Assembly (NCBI RefSeq): GCF_030813495.1
Contig: NZ_JAUSUI010000005.1
Location: forward strand, 186,001-250,000
DNA length: 64,000 nt
Direction of reading: 5' to 3'
Origin: Ancylobacter polymorphus
Lineage (GTDB): Bacteria > Pseudomonadota > Alphaproteobacteria > Rhizobiales > Xanthobacteraceae
Shown: one piece after another, positions 16,912 to 26,590 of the stretch
How positions within the stretch are numbered: position 1 is the stretch's first letter
Layout: each line of letters opens with the position of its first letter
Notes under the pieces: generated by a model
The model's database searches: none
What the model was told of the DNA's origin: nothing
The model's input: the letters and a program-made list of their open reading frames with translations, nothing else
Program-made: the position numbers and the translations under genes

Positions 16912-17251
16912 GGCGCAGCTCCTCTTCGCTGCAACGCACATAGACCAGTTCGCGGCAAAACTGAACGGTGCCGAGAGCAGAGCGGGCGCACGGTATCTTA
17001 TTGCCTTGACGGTGCGCCGCGTTAAGCTTTCCTTGAGCATAACCGCGCCAAATGGCGGTCCGACGAAACCCTGCCCCGGTTGCGGGGCGTTAGGGTCACG
17101 CTGATGCCATCTTCCCCACCGAAACAGGACCCTCTGTTTCCGCGTGGAGACGGGGCCGGCAGCAGGGAAAGTGCGCATGTCGCGCCCGTCCCTGCCGCGT
17201 GTAAGTTGTAGGAGACGCCCGGCCGCCGTGCCGGGCGAGGAGTACGAGTTG
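16912..17251. other. 340-base divergent intergenic stretch
   Basis: It separates ydfG from the Inh-type lipoprotein. I see no gene. Its only clear structure is the hairpin at 17216-17237 next to the lipoprotein ribosome binding site. Confidence 0.6.
17216..17237 (+). other. Hairpin abutting the ribosome binding site of the Inh lipoprotein
   Basis: CGCCCGGC and GCCGGGCG form a perfect eight-base stem with loop CGCCGT, ending at the first base of GAGGAG (17237-17242). In the transcript it could stabilise the leader or affect ribosome access. No evidence beyond position. Confidence 0.35.
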
Positions 17252-17839
17252 ATGAAGTGCAGCGCCCTCGTCCTCACGTCCGCCGCCGCCCTGCTTCTGG
17301 GCGGGTGCAGCACCGTGCTCGACGGGTTCGGCGACAAGGCGCCCAGTCCCGTCGAAACCAGCCAGATCACCCCCGCCCCGTCCGGCTCGGTGGAAAGTTC
17401 GCCCGTCGCGGCGCCCACCGGCTATGGCGCCTCGGCGGCCACCGCCGCCGCCGCCGTCACCCCCACGAGCCAGAGTTCCGCCACACCGGTCGCACTCGCC
17501 CCGCCGGCAGCCACCGCGCCGGGCGGCGTCGCCTATGCCGAGCCGGGCGCCGCCCGCACCCAGCTCGCCGGCACATGGAACTACAGCTGGGACGGCGGCC
17601 AGAAGAGCTGCAAGGTCACGCTTTCCACCGATCGCGGCATGTCCGGCTTCGCCGCCACCGCCGATGTCGACTGCCCCAACGATATCTTCATGACCAAGGG
17701 CTGGGACGTGTGGGGCAGCGAGATCGTGCTGCAGAACCATGTCGGCAAGGTCACCGCCCGGCTGCAACCCGCCGGCGCCGGCCAGTATGACGGCGTCGCC
17801 ACCGGCGACGGCGCCAAGGTGACGCTGACCCGCACCTGA
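17252..17839 (+). CDS. Lipoprotein with AprI/Inh protease-inhibitor domain
   Basis: A 195-residue predicted lipoprotein. The signal peptide ends in the lipobox LLLGGC (Cys near residue 18), followed by a long Ala/Pro/Ser/Thr linker and a C-terminal beta-barrel domain from about residue 103. That domain shows the Inh pattern: LAGTWNYSWDGG, Cys in KSCKVTLS, Cys in DVDCPND, then W and a final VTLTRT. Alphaproteobacterial proteins of this type are lipid-anchored periplasmic or outer-membrane proteins related to alkaline-protease inhibitors; no partner protease is visible. ATG 17252 has AGGAG nine bases upstream, and the earlier in-frame ATG lacks a lipoprotein signal at its N-terminus. Confidence 0.8.
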   Translation: MKCSALVLTSAAALLLGGCSTVLDGFGDKAPSPVETSQITPAPSGSVESSPVAAPTGYGASAATAAAAVTPTSQSSATPVALAPPAATAPGGVAYAEPGAARTQLAGTWNYSWDGGQKSCKVTLSTDRGMSGFAATADVDCPNDIFMTKGWDVWGSEIVLQNHVGKVTARLQPAGAGQYDGVATGDGAKVTLTRT

Positions 17840-18102
17840 TCGCCCGCGCCCTGAAAGGGCGCCTCGGCTTACCGCCTCCCTCGACGTTCGAACCGGAAAG
17901 CCCCGCAACAAGGCGTGGATAGGCTGGCCTGCGTCTTCGTACTGTCTCGTATGGCGGGCAGGCTCACGGTGTGAGAGCGTGATCGCACTCCCGCTCACAT
18001 CACCGGGAACGCGGATTTAGTTCGTGCGTTTGGCGTCTGGCACGCTCATCTTGAGCATGAGCAAAGCCGATTGATTCGTGACGGCGATCGGAGGATGTTG
18101 TG

Positions 18103-18339
18103 ATGCTGCAGTCAGCGCGTGTGACAGTGACGGCTCCGACCTCCGGCCCGCTCCGCGCGGCCGAGCCCCGCCTCGCCTATGGCCGGCCCGACGCCGCAAA
18201 CGCGGCGCAGATGATGTCCCAGCATCTCGACCTCGCCCGCCCTGACTCGGATGCCGAAGCCCTGCGTCTGCTGCGGCAGGCCTTTCCCGCCGTTCCGCTC
18301 TCGGCCCGTGTCGAGGCGATGAAGGCCCGCGCCCGCTGA
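18103..18339 (+). CDS. Small conserved-looking protein of unknown function, 78 residues
   Basis: I do not recognise this protein. ATG 18103 follows GGAGG at eight bases, good support for translation. The sequence is Ala/Arg-rich, without a signal peptide or membrane segment; the second half (SDAEALRLLRQAFPAVPLSARVEAMKARAR) reads as amphipathic helices. It stands alone, with 263 bases of non-coding DNA upstream, and converges on pssA with a 20-base gap. Codon use matches its neighbours. Confidence 0.6.
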   Translation: MLQSARVTVTAPTSGPLRAAEPRLAYGRPDAANAAQMMSQHLDLARPDSDAEALRLLRQAFPAVPLSARVEAMKARAR

Positions 18340-18359
18340 ATGGCGGGCGTTAAGATCGC

Positions 18360-19241
18360 CTAGTTCAGCGGCCCCGGCCGGTCTTCATGCGCAGTGCCTG
18401 CCAGCGGGGCAGCATGCAGCGCAGCGGCGTTTTCACGGGACCGATGCTGCTCATACTCGCGCGCCAGCTTGTTGTAGCGCATGACCGAGAAGGGCAGCGC
18501 CGCGAGATAGGCGACGCAGATCACCGAGAGCACCGCCCAGGGCCAGGTCACCAGCACCGCGACGAACAGCACCACGCAGACGAACAGCGGCAGCACCTTG
18601 TCGCGGGGAATGCGCGCGCCCAGCCGCTTGCCGGAATAGGCCGGCAGCTTGGAGACCATCAGCAGCGCCATCGCCAGGCAGTAGAACGCCGCCACTGCCG
18701 GCGAGGCGACGAGGCGCGGCAGGCCGATCAGTTCGAGATAGACCGGCAGCAGCACGCAGATCGCGCCCGCCGGCGCGGGAATGCCGGTGAAGAAGTCGCC
18801 GGCGAAGGCCGGCTTGTTGGGGTCTTCCAGCATCACGTTGAAGCGGGCGAGACGGAGCGCGGCGCAGATGGCGAAGGCCAGCGCGGCGATCCAGCCGACC
18901 GAGCCCAGCGTCTCCAGCCCCCACATATACAGCACCAGCCCCGGCGCCACGCCGAAGCAGACGAAGTCGGAGAGGCTGTCGAGTTCCGCGCCAAAGCGCG
19001 ACGTGCCCTGCAGCAGGCGCGCCAGCCTTCCGTCGAGCCCGTCCAGCACCGCCGCCAGCACAATGGCGCCGAGCGCCAGTTCCAGCCGGCCCTCGATCGC
19101 CATGCGGATGCCGGTGAGGCCGGCGCACAGCGCCAGCAGCGTCACCAGATTGGGCAGCAGCACGCGCAGCGGCACCGCCTGGAAACGGCGGCGCGGCGGC
19201 TCGGGGGCATTCGGCTCAAAAGGCGCAAAAGGATCGGCCAT
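18360..19241 (-). CDS. pssA: CDP-diacylglycerol--serine O-phosphatidyltransferase
   Basis: A 293-residue membrane enzyme making phosphatidylserine from CDP-diacylglycerol and serine, the first step of phosphatidylethanolamine synthesis. The CDP-alcohol phosphatidyltransferase signature DGxxARxxxxxxxxGxxxDxxxD is seen from DGLDGRLARLLQG to ELDSLSD (about residues 68-90). Seven or eight hydrophobic segments follow, and the C-terminus is basic and soluble. It starts 23 bases after the psd stop on the same strand, so the two consecutive pathway enzymes form an operon. Confidence 0.93.
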   Translation of the reverse strand: MADPFAPFEPNAPEPPRRRFQAVPLRVLLPNLVTLLALCAGLTGIRMAIEGRLELALGAIVLAAVLDGLDGRLARLLQGTSRFGAELDSLSDFVCFGVAPGLVLYMWGLETLGSVGWIAALAFAICAALRLARFNVMLEDPNKPAFAGDFFTGIPAPAGAICVLLPVYLELIGLPRLVASPAVAAFYCLAMALLMVSKLPAYSGKRLGARIPRDKVLPLFVCVVLFVAVLVTWPWAVLSVICVAYLAALPFSVMRYNKLAREYEQHRSRENAAALHAAPLAGTAHEDRPGPLN

Positions 19242-19264
19242 CGCACGCTCGCGGCTTGAGGAAC

Positions 19265-19963
19265 TCAGTCGACGCGGAAGGTCGGCTCGGCGCCGAACGC
19301 CCCGCGGTCCGCCAGCACGGTTTCACCGGCGATGGCGCGCTGGCCTTCGGCCACGGCGGGACGGGTGCCGAGCGGCAGATAGACATCGACGCGCGAGCCG
19401 AAGCGGATCAGCCCGAAGCGTTCGCCCGGCGCCAGCAGATCGCCCTCGCGCACGAAGCTGACGATGCGGCGCGCCACCAGCCCGGCGATCTGAACGACGC
19501 CCACCGGCCCGATGGCGGTGTCGAGCACCATGCCGCTGCGCTCATTGTCCTCGCTCGCCTTGTCGAGGTCGGCATTGAGGAACTTGCCCGGGCGATAGGC
19601 GATGCGGGTGATGCGGCCGGCGAGCGGGGCGCGGTTCACATGCACGTCGAACACGTTCATGAAGATGCACACGCGCGGCAGCGGCAGATCGCCGAGGCCG
19701 AGCTCGGCCGGCGGCACGGCCGGGCCGACGAGGCAGACGCGGCCATCGGCCGGGGAGACGACCAGCCCCTCGCGCACCGGCGTCACCCGCTCGGGATCGC
19801 GGAAGAAATAGCAGATCCAGGCGGTGATCAGCACGCAGATCCAGCCCAGCGGCGGGAACAGCCACAGGAACAGCAACGCCACGGCGGCGCCGATCAGGAT
19901 GAAGGGGTAGCCCTCGCGGTGGACGGGGGCGAGACCGCTGCGGATCGAATCGAGGACGGACAT
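19265..19963 (-). CDS. psd: Phosphatidylserine decarboxylase proenzyme
   Basis: A 232-residue short-type (alphaproteobacterial) phosphatidylserine decarboxylase. Hydrophobic N-terminal segments (about residues 20-55) anchor it in the inner membrane. The conserved [16 protein letters not shown] contains the catalytic His, and the self-cleavage site is the GS pair in [12 protein letters not shown] near residue 191, where Ser becomes the pyruvoyl group. ATG 19963 is preferred over TTG 19966 and has AAAGG upstream. It precedes pssA directly. Confidence 0.93.
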   Translation of the reverse strand: MSVLDSIRSGLAPVHREGYPFILIGAAVALLFLWLFPPLGWICVLITAWICYFFRDPERVTPVREGLVVSPADGRVCLVGPAVPPAELGLGDLPLPRVCIFMNVFDVHVNRAPLAGRITRIAYRPGKFLNADLDKASEDNERSGMVLDTAIGPVGVVQIAGLVARRIVSFVREGDLLAPGERFGLIRFGSRVDVYLPLGTRPAVAEGQRAIAGETVLADRGAFGAEPTFRVD

Positions 19964-20099
19964 CAACTGGCCTTTCTGCCCGGCGCCCCTGGGGCCTGCG
20001 CCGGGTCCTGCGGCGAGAGGTAGGGCCAGCCGGCCCGGCCGTCAAATGCCGGATGCGCGACATGGTTCCGCATCGGCAGCCGCCGGCCGGCGCCCCGGC

Positions 20100-22016
20100 T
20101 CAGGCGAGCGCCGTGTCCGGCGCGTCCACGTCCTCCGCCTCCGCCTCTTTCAGCGTCTCGCGGGCGCGCTCGGCCTCGCGCTGGCGCTCCCACATGGAAT
20201 GGTAGAGCCCGCCACGGTCCATCAGTTCGCCATGGGTGCCGCGCTCGGCGATGCGGCCATGTTCCAGCACGATGATCTCGTCCGCCCCGACCACGGTGGA
20301 GAGGCGGTGCGCGATCACCAGCGTGGTGCGCCCGCGCGAGACGCGCTCCAGCGCGTCCTGGATCTCGCGCTCGGTGTGGCTGTCGAGCGCCGAGGTGGCC
20401 TCGTCGAGAATGAGGATCGGCGGGTCCTTCAGGATGGTGCGGGCGATGGCGACGCGCTGCTTCTCGCCGCCCGAGAGTTTCAGCCCGCGCTCGCCCACTT
20501 CCGTCGCATAGCCCTTGGGCGTGCGGCGCACGAAGCCGTCGATCTGCGCCAGTTCCGCCGCGCGCACCACCTCCTCTTCCGAGGCACCGGCGCGGCCATA
20601 GCGGATATTGTAGCCGAGCGTGTCGTTGAACAGCACCGTGTCCTGCGGCACCATGCCGATGGCGGCGCGCAGCGTCTGCTGCGATACCTCGCGAATGTCC
20701 TGCCCGTCGATGAGGATGCGGCCGGCATTCACGTCGTAGAAGCGGTACAGCAGGCGGGAAATGGTCGACTTGCCCGCGCCCGACGGCCCGACAATGGCCA
20801 CGGTGCGCCCGGCCGGCACCTCGAAGCTGACCCCTTTGAGGATTTCGCGGTCGGGATCGTAGGAGAAGCGCACCTCCTCGAACCGCACCGTCCCCCCGGC
20901 CAGCGCCAGCGCCGGCGCGCCGGCCCGGTCGCGAATTTCCGGCGAGCGGGCGAGGATGGCGAACATCGCCTCGATGTCGATCAGCGACTGCTTGATCTCG
21001 CGATAGATCATGCCGAGAAAGTTCAGCGGCTGGTAGAGCTGGATCATCATGGCGTTGACCATGACGAAGGAGCCGACCGACTGCCGACCGGCGCGGATGT
21101 CGAGCACGCACAGCACCATGACCGCGGTGAGGCCGAGGGTGAAGATCGCCGCCTGCCCGGCATTCAGCCAGGCCAGCGAGGTGTGGGTGGAAACGGTGGC
21201 GCGCTCATAGCGGGCCATGGAGCGGTCATAGCGCTCGGATTCCCATTTTTCCGCGCCGAAATACTTCACCGTCTCGTAATTGAGCAGGCTGTCCACCGCC
21301 TTGGCGTTGGCCTCGGTGTCGCTCTCATTCATCGCCGCACGGATGCCCATGCGGTACTCAGTCATCACGAAGGTGAAGACGGTGTAGCCGACGATCATGC
21401 CGATGGTCGCCGCCACATAGCGCCAGTCGAACTGCCAGAACAGCACCCCGATTACCATGGCGAATTCGAGGATGGTGGGACCGAGATGCAGCACCAGCAT
21501 GCGCACGATGGTCTCGATGCCCTCGCGCGAACGCTCCAGCACGCGGGTCAGGCCGCCGGTCTTGCGCTCCAGATGGAAGCGCAGGGACAGCGCGTGCATG
21601 TGCTGGAAGGTCTCCAGTGCGAGGCGCCGCACCGCGTGGATCGCCACTTTAGCGAACAAGCCGTCCCGCCACTGGGTCAGCCCGGCCATGACGATGCGCG
21701 AGAAGCCATAGGCCAGCGTCAGCATCAGCGGACCGGCGACCAGCCAGGCGATGGCGTCGGTGGAAATGCGCGCGCCCTCGCCCTCCGCCACCGCGTCGGT
21801 CGCCCATTTGAAGAAGAAGGGCGTGGACAGGGTGGCGATCTTGGCCAGCACCAGCAGCAACAGGCCCCACACGACGCGGGCGCGCAGATCGGCGCGATCG
21901 GCGGGCCAGAGATAGGGCCACAGCCCCTTGAGCGCGATCAGCAGGCTGCCGCGCGGATTGATCTCGGACGCTTTGGACGGGCGGGCGACGGCGGGAACGC
22001 CCTGGGCAGCGGACAT
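20100..22016 (-). CDS. ABC exporter, Atm1/HMT1-like half transporter (membrane plus ATPase)
   Basis: A 638-residue fused half-transporter. Six membrane helices occupy about residues 40-310. The ATPase domain has Walker A GPSGAGKST, signature LSGGEKQR, Walker B ILILDEATSALD and the H-loop VIAHRLST. The N-terminal region (PYLWPADRADLRARVVWGL) and the segment VKYFGAEKWE match the ABCB7/Atm1 group, which exports glutathione-linked or metal-containing substrates. An ArsR regulator lies 79 bases upstream in the same direction, consistent with metal- or sulfur-responsive expression. ATG 22016 is preferred over TTG 22037. The poly-acidic C-terminus is not conserved in the family. Confidence 0.85.
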   Translation of the reverse strand: MSAAQGVPAVARPSKASEINPRGSLLIALKGLWPYLWPADRADLRARVVWGLLLLVLAKIATLSTPFFFKWATDAVAEGEGARISTDAIAWLVAGPLMLTLAYGFSRIVMAGLTQWRDGLFAKVAIHAVRRLALETFQHMHALSLRFHLERKTGGLTRVLERSREGIETIVRMLVLHLGPTILEFAMVIGVLFWQFDWRYVAATIGMIVGYTVFTFVMTEYRMGIRAAMNESDTEANAKAVDSLLNYETVKYFGAEKWESERYDRSMARYERATVSTHTSLAWLNAGQAAIFTLGLTAVMVLCVLDIRAGRQSVGSFVMVNAMMIQLYQPLNFLGMIYREIKQSLIDIEAMFAILARSPEIRDRAGAPALALAGGTVRFEEVRFSYDPDREILKGVSFEVPAGRTVAIVGPSGAGKSTISRLLYRFYDVNAGRILIDGQDIREVSQQTLRAAIGMVPQDTVLFNDTLGYNIRYGRAGASEEEVVRAAELAQIDGFVRRTPKGYATEVGERGLKLSGGEKQRVAIARTILKDPPILILDEATSALDSHTEREIQDALERVSRGRTTLVIAHRLSTVVGADEIIVLEHGRIAERGTHGELMDRGGLYHSMWERQREAERARETLKEAEAEDVDAPDTALA

Positions 22017-22095
22017 GCGGATTTCCGTTCTTCTCAAGCGCGGGCGGCGGCGGCCCGTGCGGGTCAGTCGTCGTCCAGATGGTGATGCGGCGCGC

Positions 22096-22482
22096 TCAGG
22101 CCAGAGCGCCCGCGCGCGGATCAGGGTTGCCGGGCGCGTCGGTCTCGGAGGCCTCGGCTTCGGCCGCCGGGGCCGCGAGCCGCGCCAGCAGCGGCAGCAC
22201 TTCGTCCGCCAGCGCCTGCACCGTGGCGCGGTCGAGGCAGTAGCAGGAGCGCGGCCCCTCGATGGTGCCGGTGATCAGCCCGGCCTCCTTCAGCACCTTG
22301 AGATGCTGGGAGACGGTAGACTGCGCCAAAGTGAGCCCGCGCACGATCTGCCCGCACTGGCAGCGCCCGGTCTGCGCCAGCGCCCGGACGATGGCGAGCC
22401 GCGCCGGATGCGCCAGCGCCCGCAAGCGCAGCGCCAGCACCTCGTCCGCCTCAGCTGGGATCTCATGAACGTTCATCGCCAT
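22096..22482 (-). CDS. ArsR/SmtB-family transcriptional regulator
   Basis: A 128-residue winged-helix repressor. The HTH spans about residues 15-75, with recognition helix LAQSTVSQHLKVLKEAGL. Cysteines sit at 41 and 43 (RCQCGQIV, where ArsR proteins carry their ELCVC-type metal or thiol site) and at 80 and 82 (RSCYCLD), so As(III), another soft metal or a persulfide/thiol signal is possible. It is followed by the Atm1-like exporter. A perfect inverted repeat lies six bases before its ATG, so autorepression is likely. The C-terminal 30 residues are Ala/Glu-rich. Confidence 0.87.
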   Translation of the reverse strand: MAMNVHEIPAEADEVLALRLRALAHPARLAIVRALAQTGRCQCGQIVRGLTLAQSTVSQHLKVLKEAGLITGTIEGPRSCYCLDRATVQALADEVLPLLARLAAPAAEAEASETDAPGNPDPRAGALA

Positions 22483-22487
22483 CGTTT

Positions 22488-22503
22488 ATCGTCGATTGAC
22501 GAT
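22488..22503. promoter_or_regulatory. Inverted repeat ATCGTC-GATT-GACGAT, probable ArsR operator
   Basis: A perfect six-base dyad with a four-base spacer, located six bases upstream of the arsR ATG and between arsR and the divergent LOG gene. Position suits autoregulation; the actual binding protein is inferred. Confidence 0.5.
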
Positions 22504-22651
22504 GATTTCAAGACGGCGCTGGCGGACGAGGCGCTGCGCCCATCGGAGCAAGCGGCGACGGGCTTGCCATTTGCACCGGGCGGGTGGCAATGCCATGTGA
22601 GGAACACAAGACCGCTTGAACCCGCTCGTGCTGCAGTGCACCATGGTGGCC

Positions 22652-23263
22652 ATGACAAAGATCAAGAGCATTTGCGTCTATTGCGGCGCGGCCACCGGGG
22701 CCGATGCCGTCTATCTCGACACCGCGATCGCCCTCGGGCGCCTGCTCGCCGCCGAGGGCATCCGCCTCGTCTATGGCGGCGGCGGCGTCGGCTTGATGGG
22801 CGCCACCGCCCGCGCCTGCGCGGAAGCGGGCGGCCGGGTGACCGGCATCATCCCGGATTTCCTGATCGGCAAGGAGCAGGCGTTCGACCATGCCCACGAA
22901 CTGATCGTCACCAAGGACATGCATGAGCGCAAGCGGCTGATGTTCGAGCGGGCGGACGCCTTCATCGCCCTGCCCGGCGGCATCGGCACGCTGGAAGAGC
23001 TGATCGAACAGCTCACCTGGGTGCAGCTCAACCGCCACGCCAAGCCGGTGATGGTGCTGAACGTCGCCAATTTCTGGGATCCGCTGCTCACCCTGCTCGA
23101 CCACATGCAGGCCACCGGCTTCGTCAATGTCGCCCGGCCGGTGAAGCTGCTGGTGGCGCATAATGTGCGCGCCGTCCTGCCGAAGCTGCACGGCGCCGTC
23201 GCCCATCTCGGCGAGGGCGAGCTGCACGGCGCGGCCGAGGAGCGCGTGCTCGACCGGATGTGA
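22652..23263 (+). CDS. LOG-family protein (cytokinin riboside 5'-monophosphate phosphoribohydrolase type)
   Basis: A 203-residue Rossmann-like protein. It opens with IKSICVYCGAATGADAVYLD and contains LVYGGGGVGLMG and the diagnostic PGGIGTLEELIEQLTW (residues about 110-125). Characterised LOG proteins release the base from nucleoside 5'-monophosphates, including cytokinin precursors; in bacteria the physiological substrate is often unknown. The start is uncertain: ATG 22652, ATG 22643 and TTG 22616 are in frame, and none has a clear ribosome binding site; 22652 gives the family's usual N-terminus. It is divergent from the ArsR gene. Confidence 0.85.
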   Translation: MTKIKSICVYCGAATGADAVYLDTAIALGRLLAAEGIRLVYGGGGVGLMGATARACAEAGGRVTGIIPDFLIGKEQAFDHAHELIVTKDMHERKRLMFERADAFIALPGGIGTLEELIEQLTWVQLNRHAKPVMVLNVANFWDPLLTLLDHMQATGFVNVARPVKLLVAHNVRAVLPKLHGAVAHLGEGELHGAAEERVLDRM

Positions 23264-23287
23264 GCAGGGGCGGCCTTGCCCGCCCCC

Positions 23288-23796
23288 TCAGTGGACCGGC
23301 CCTTCCGGCGCGGCGAGCAGCTTTTCCATCGTCGTGTTGGCCAGCCACACCCCGCCCAGCGAGAGCGTGTTGCGCTGCTTGGGCTGGAAGCCGCGCTTGC
23401 CGAAGAAATCGAGCGCGGTGTCGCTGGCGTCGACCGTCAGGCTCTTGGCCCCGCGCGCGCCCGCCAACCGCTCGATGGCGTCATAGAGCAGCGCGCCGAC
23501 GCCCTCCCCCGCCACATCCGGCCGGACATAGAGCATGTCCACCAGCTTGTTGTCGGCCAGCGCGATGAAACCCACCGGCTCCCCGTCACGAGTGGCGACC
23601 AAAGTGAGATGGTCCTTCAACCGCGCCGCCAGCGCCTCCACGTCGGATGCCGCCGCCGCCCAGGCTTCCTGCTGGTCGCTGTCGTAATCCTCGCCCGTCA
23701 GTTCGAGGATCGCCGCCTCGGCGATGGCGGCGAGCACCGGCAGGTCGCCCGGCAGCGCCGGGCGCAGCGCCGCGGCGGGGGGCCGGTTGGCGCCGC

Positions 23797-23800
<4 letters not shown>
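23288..23800 (-). CDS. GNAT-family N-acetyltransferase
   Basis: A 170-residue GNAT protein. The acetyl-CoA binding motif A is visible as [24 protein letters not shown] (R/Q-x-x-G-x-A equivalent with GEGVG), followed by [18 protein letters not shown], a typical motif B. The acceptor is unknown. The start is GTG 23800, overlapping the cysS stop by four bases (GTGA) on the same strand, which implies translational coupling with cysteinyl-tRNA synthetase. The larger open frame upstream overlaps cysS fully and is a shadow. Confidence 0.85.
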
Positions 23801-25185
<1,385 letters not shown>

Positions 25186-25467
25186 GAGTGTGCCTTCTTG
25201 ATCCTGCCGCGCCCGATGAGGCGCGGCGTGGCGTCTGTCGTCCGTTTGGCCCGCCGCGTCAAGCCGAGCCGGCGACAACGCCCCCGCCCGCGCGGTTTTC
25301 CGCAACGCCCGCTGCGGTCGCCCGGCGGCTGTTGACGCATCGGGACGGCGGGGTTATCCCCCGGCCACGACGATGGCGGTGCGAAACTTTAAGGGTCGGT
25401 TCAAACCTTTTCGCCACATTCACGTTGTCGGAACGCCACCTTGTCGCCACCAGTGAACGCACCTGCC

Positions 25468-25815
25468 ATGAACGCGATGCCGCGCCTGCGCCTGTCTCTG
25501 CTCGCCCCGTCCCTGCTTGCCCTTGCCCTGATGCTGGCCCCCGGCCTCGCCCAGGCGGAAGAGAACACCGGAATCTTCAGCGTCGATCTTTCCGACGGCT
25601 ACGGCATCGACACCTGCATCGCCTCGGGCGCGAGCTGCGGCCAGGCGATGGCGGATGCGTGGTGCCGGGTGCACGGCTTCACCCGCGCCACCAGCTTCGG
25701 CGTGGCCCGCTCGGACGTGCAGGCCAGCCTCGGCGAGGTCGCCGCCCCCGTGCGCACCGCCGCCTGCGAAGGCAGCGCCTGCCAGGGCGCCGTCGCCATC
25801 ACCTGCGCGCGCTGA
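25468..25815 (+). CDS. Small secreted cysteine-rich protein of unknown function
   Basis: A 115-residue protein I do not recognise. It has a clear Sec signal peptide (LRLSLLAPSLLALALMLAPG, cleavage after AQA near residue 30). The mature part of about 85 residues holds six cysteines, spaced suitably for three disulfides (DTCIASGASC, AWCRVHG, AACEGSAC, ITCAR), so it should be a small folded periplasmic or extracellular protein. ATG 25468 or ATG 25477 could be the start. It stands alone and converges on the creA-like gene. Confidence 0.65.
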   Translation: MNAMPRLRLSLLAPSLLALALMLAPGLAQAEENTGIFSVDLSDGYGIDTCIASGASCGQAMADAWCRVHGFTRATSFGVARSDVQASLGEVAAPVRTAACEGSACQGAVAITCAR

Positions 25816-25854
25816 CGCCGCCGGGCGCGCCACAGCGGGGGCGCCCCTTCTCTC

Positions 25855-26391
25855 TCACTTGAGAAAATCGGCGCATTTGGGCGCCTCATTGGTCGCGCCC
25901 CACGGCATGATGGGAACGGTCGAGGTCGAGTTCTTCGGGCTGCCTTCGATCAGCTTGTCAGAATAGACGAGATAGACCAGCACGTTGCGCTTGGCGTCGC
26001 AGCCGCGCACGATCTGCATCTTCTTGAAGATCAGCGAGCGGCTCTCGCGATAGACCACATCGCCCTGCTCGAATTTGCGCTTGAAGCTGATCGGGCCGAT
26101 CTGCCGGCAGGCGATGGAAATGTCCGACACCTCCTCCGCCACGCCGAGCATGCCCTTCACCCCGCCGCGCTCGGGCACGGTGTAGTGGCAGGCGACGCCA
26201 TCGACCACGGGATCGTCGATGCCATAGGTCGCGAGCTTGTCGTCGGGAGTGAGGAACTTCCACACGGTCGACTTGCGGAAGATCAGGTCCGGCTCCTGGG
26301 CCGCTGCGGGCGCGACGGCGAGGCCGGCGGCCAGCGCCAGGGCGGCAAGGGCGGCGCTGCGGAAGGCGGAAAGGCGGGGGGCGCGGATCAT
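25855..26391 (-). CDS. creA: CreA-family periplasmic protein
   Basis: A 178-residue exported protein. The signal peptide runs to APAAAQ near residue 32. The body matches CreA: TVWKFLTPDDKLATYGIDDPVV, the conserved Cys in GVACHYTV and SIACRQIGPI, and LIFKKMQIVRGCD. The biochemical role of CreA is not established. The start is ATG 26391, which puts the signal peptide at the N-terminus; GGAG lies 11 bases upstream. Confidence 0.9.
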   Translation of the reverse strand: MIRAPRLSAFRSAALAALALAAGLAVAPAAAQEPDLIFRKSTVWKFLTPDDKLATYGIDDPVVDGVACHYTVPERGGVKGMLGVAEEVSDISIACRQIGPISFKRKFEQGDVVYRESRSLIFKKMQIVRGCDAKRNVLVYLVYSDKLIEGSPKNSTSTVPIMPWGATNEAPKCADFLK

Positions 26392-26590
26392 GCGGATGTG
26401 AACTCCGGTCGGAACGCCTCGCATATGGGGAGGCCAGGCCCGCGCGCAACGGCTCTCCCCGGCGCGGACAGGGTGGCCGCGTGCGGCGAAAGCGGGTTCA
26501 AACTTTCGACAAGCTTGCCATGCTCATTGCGCCCTTCGTCCGATTCCGGCACACCCTCTCCCGTCCGCCATCGCGATTGCAGTCCCCTTG

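Noticed and set aside
17096..17998. 300-residue minus-strand frame across the Inh lipoprotein
   Set aside because: It is low-complexity Gly/Ala/Arg sequence, antisense to a lipoprotein with a convincing signal and domain.
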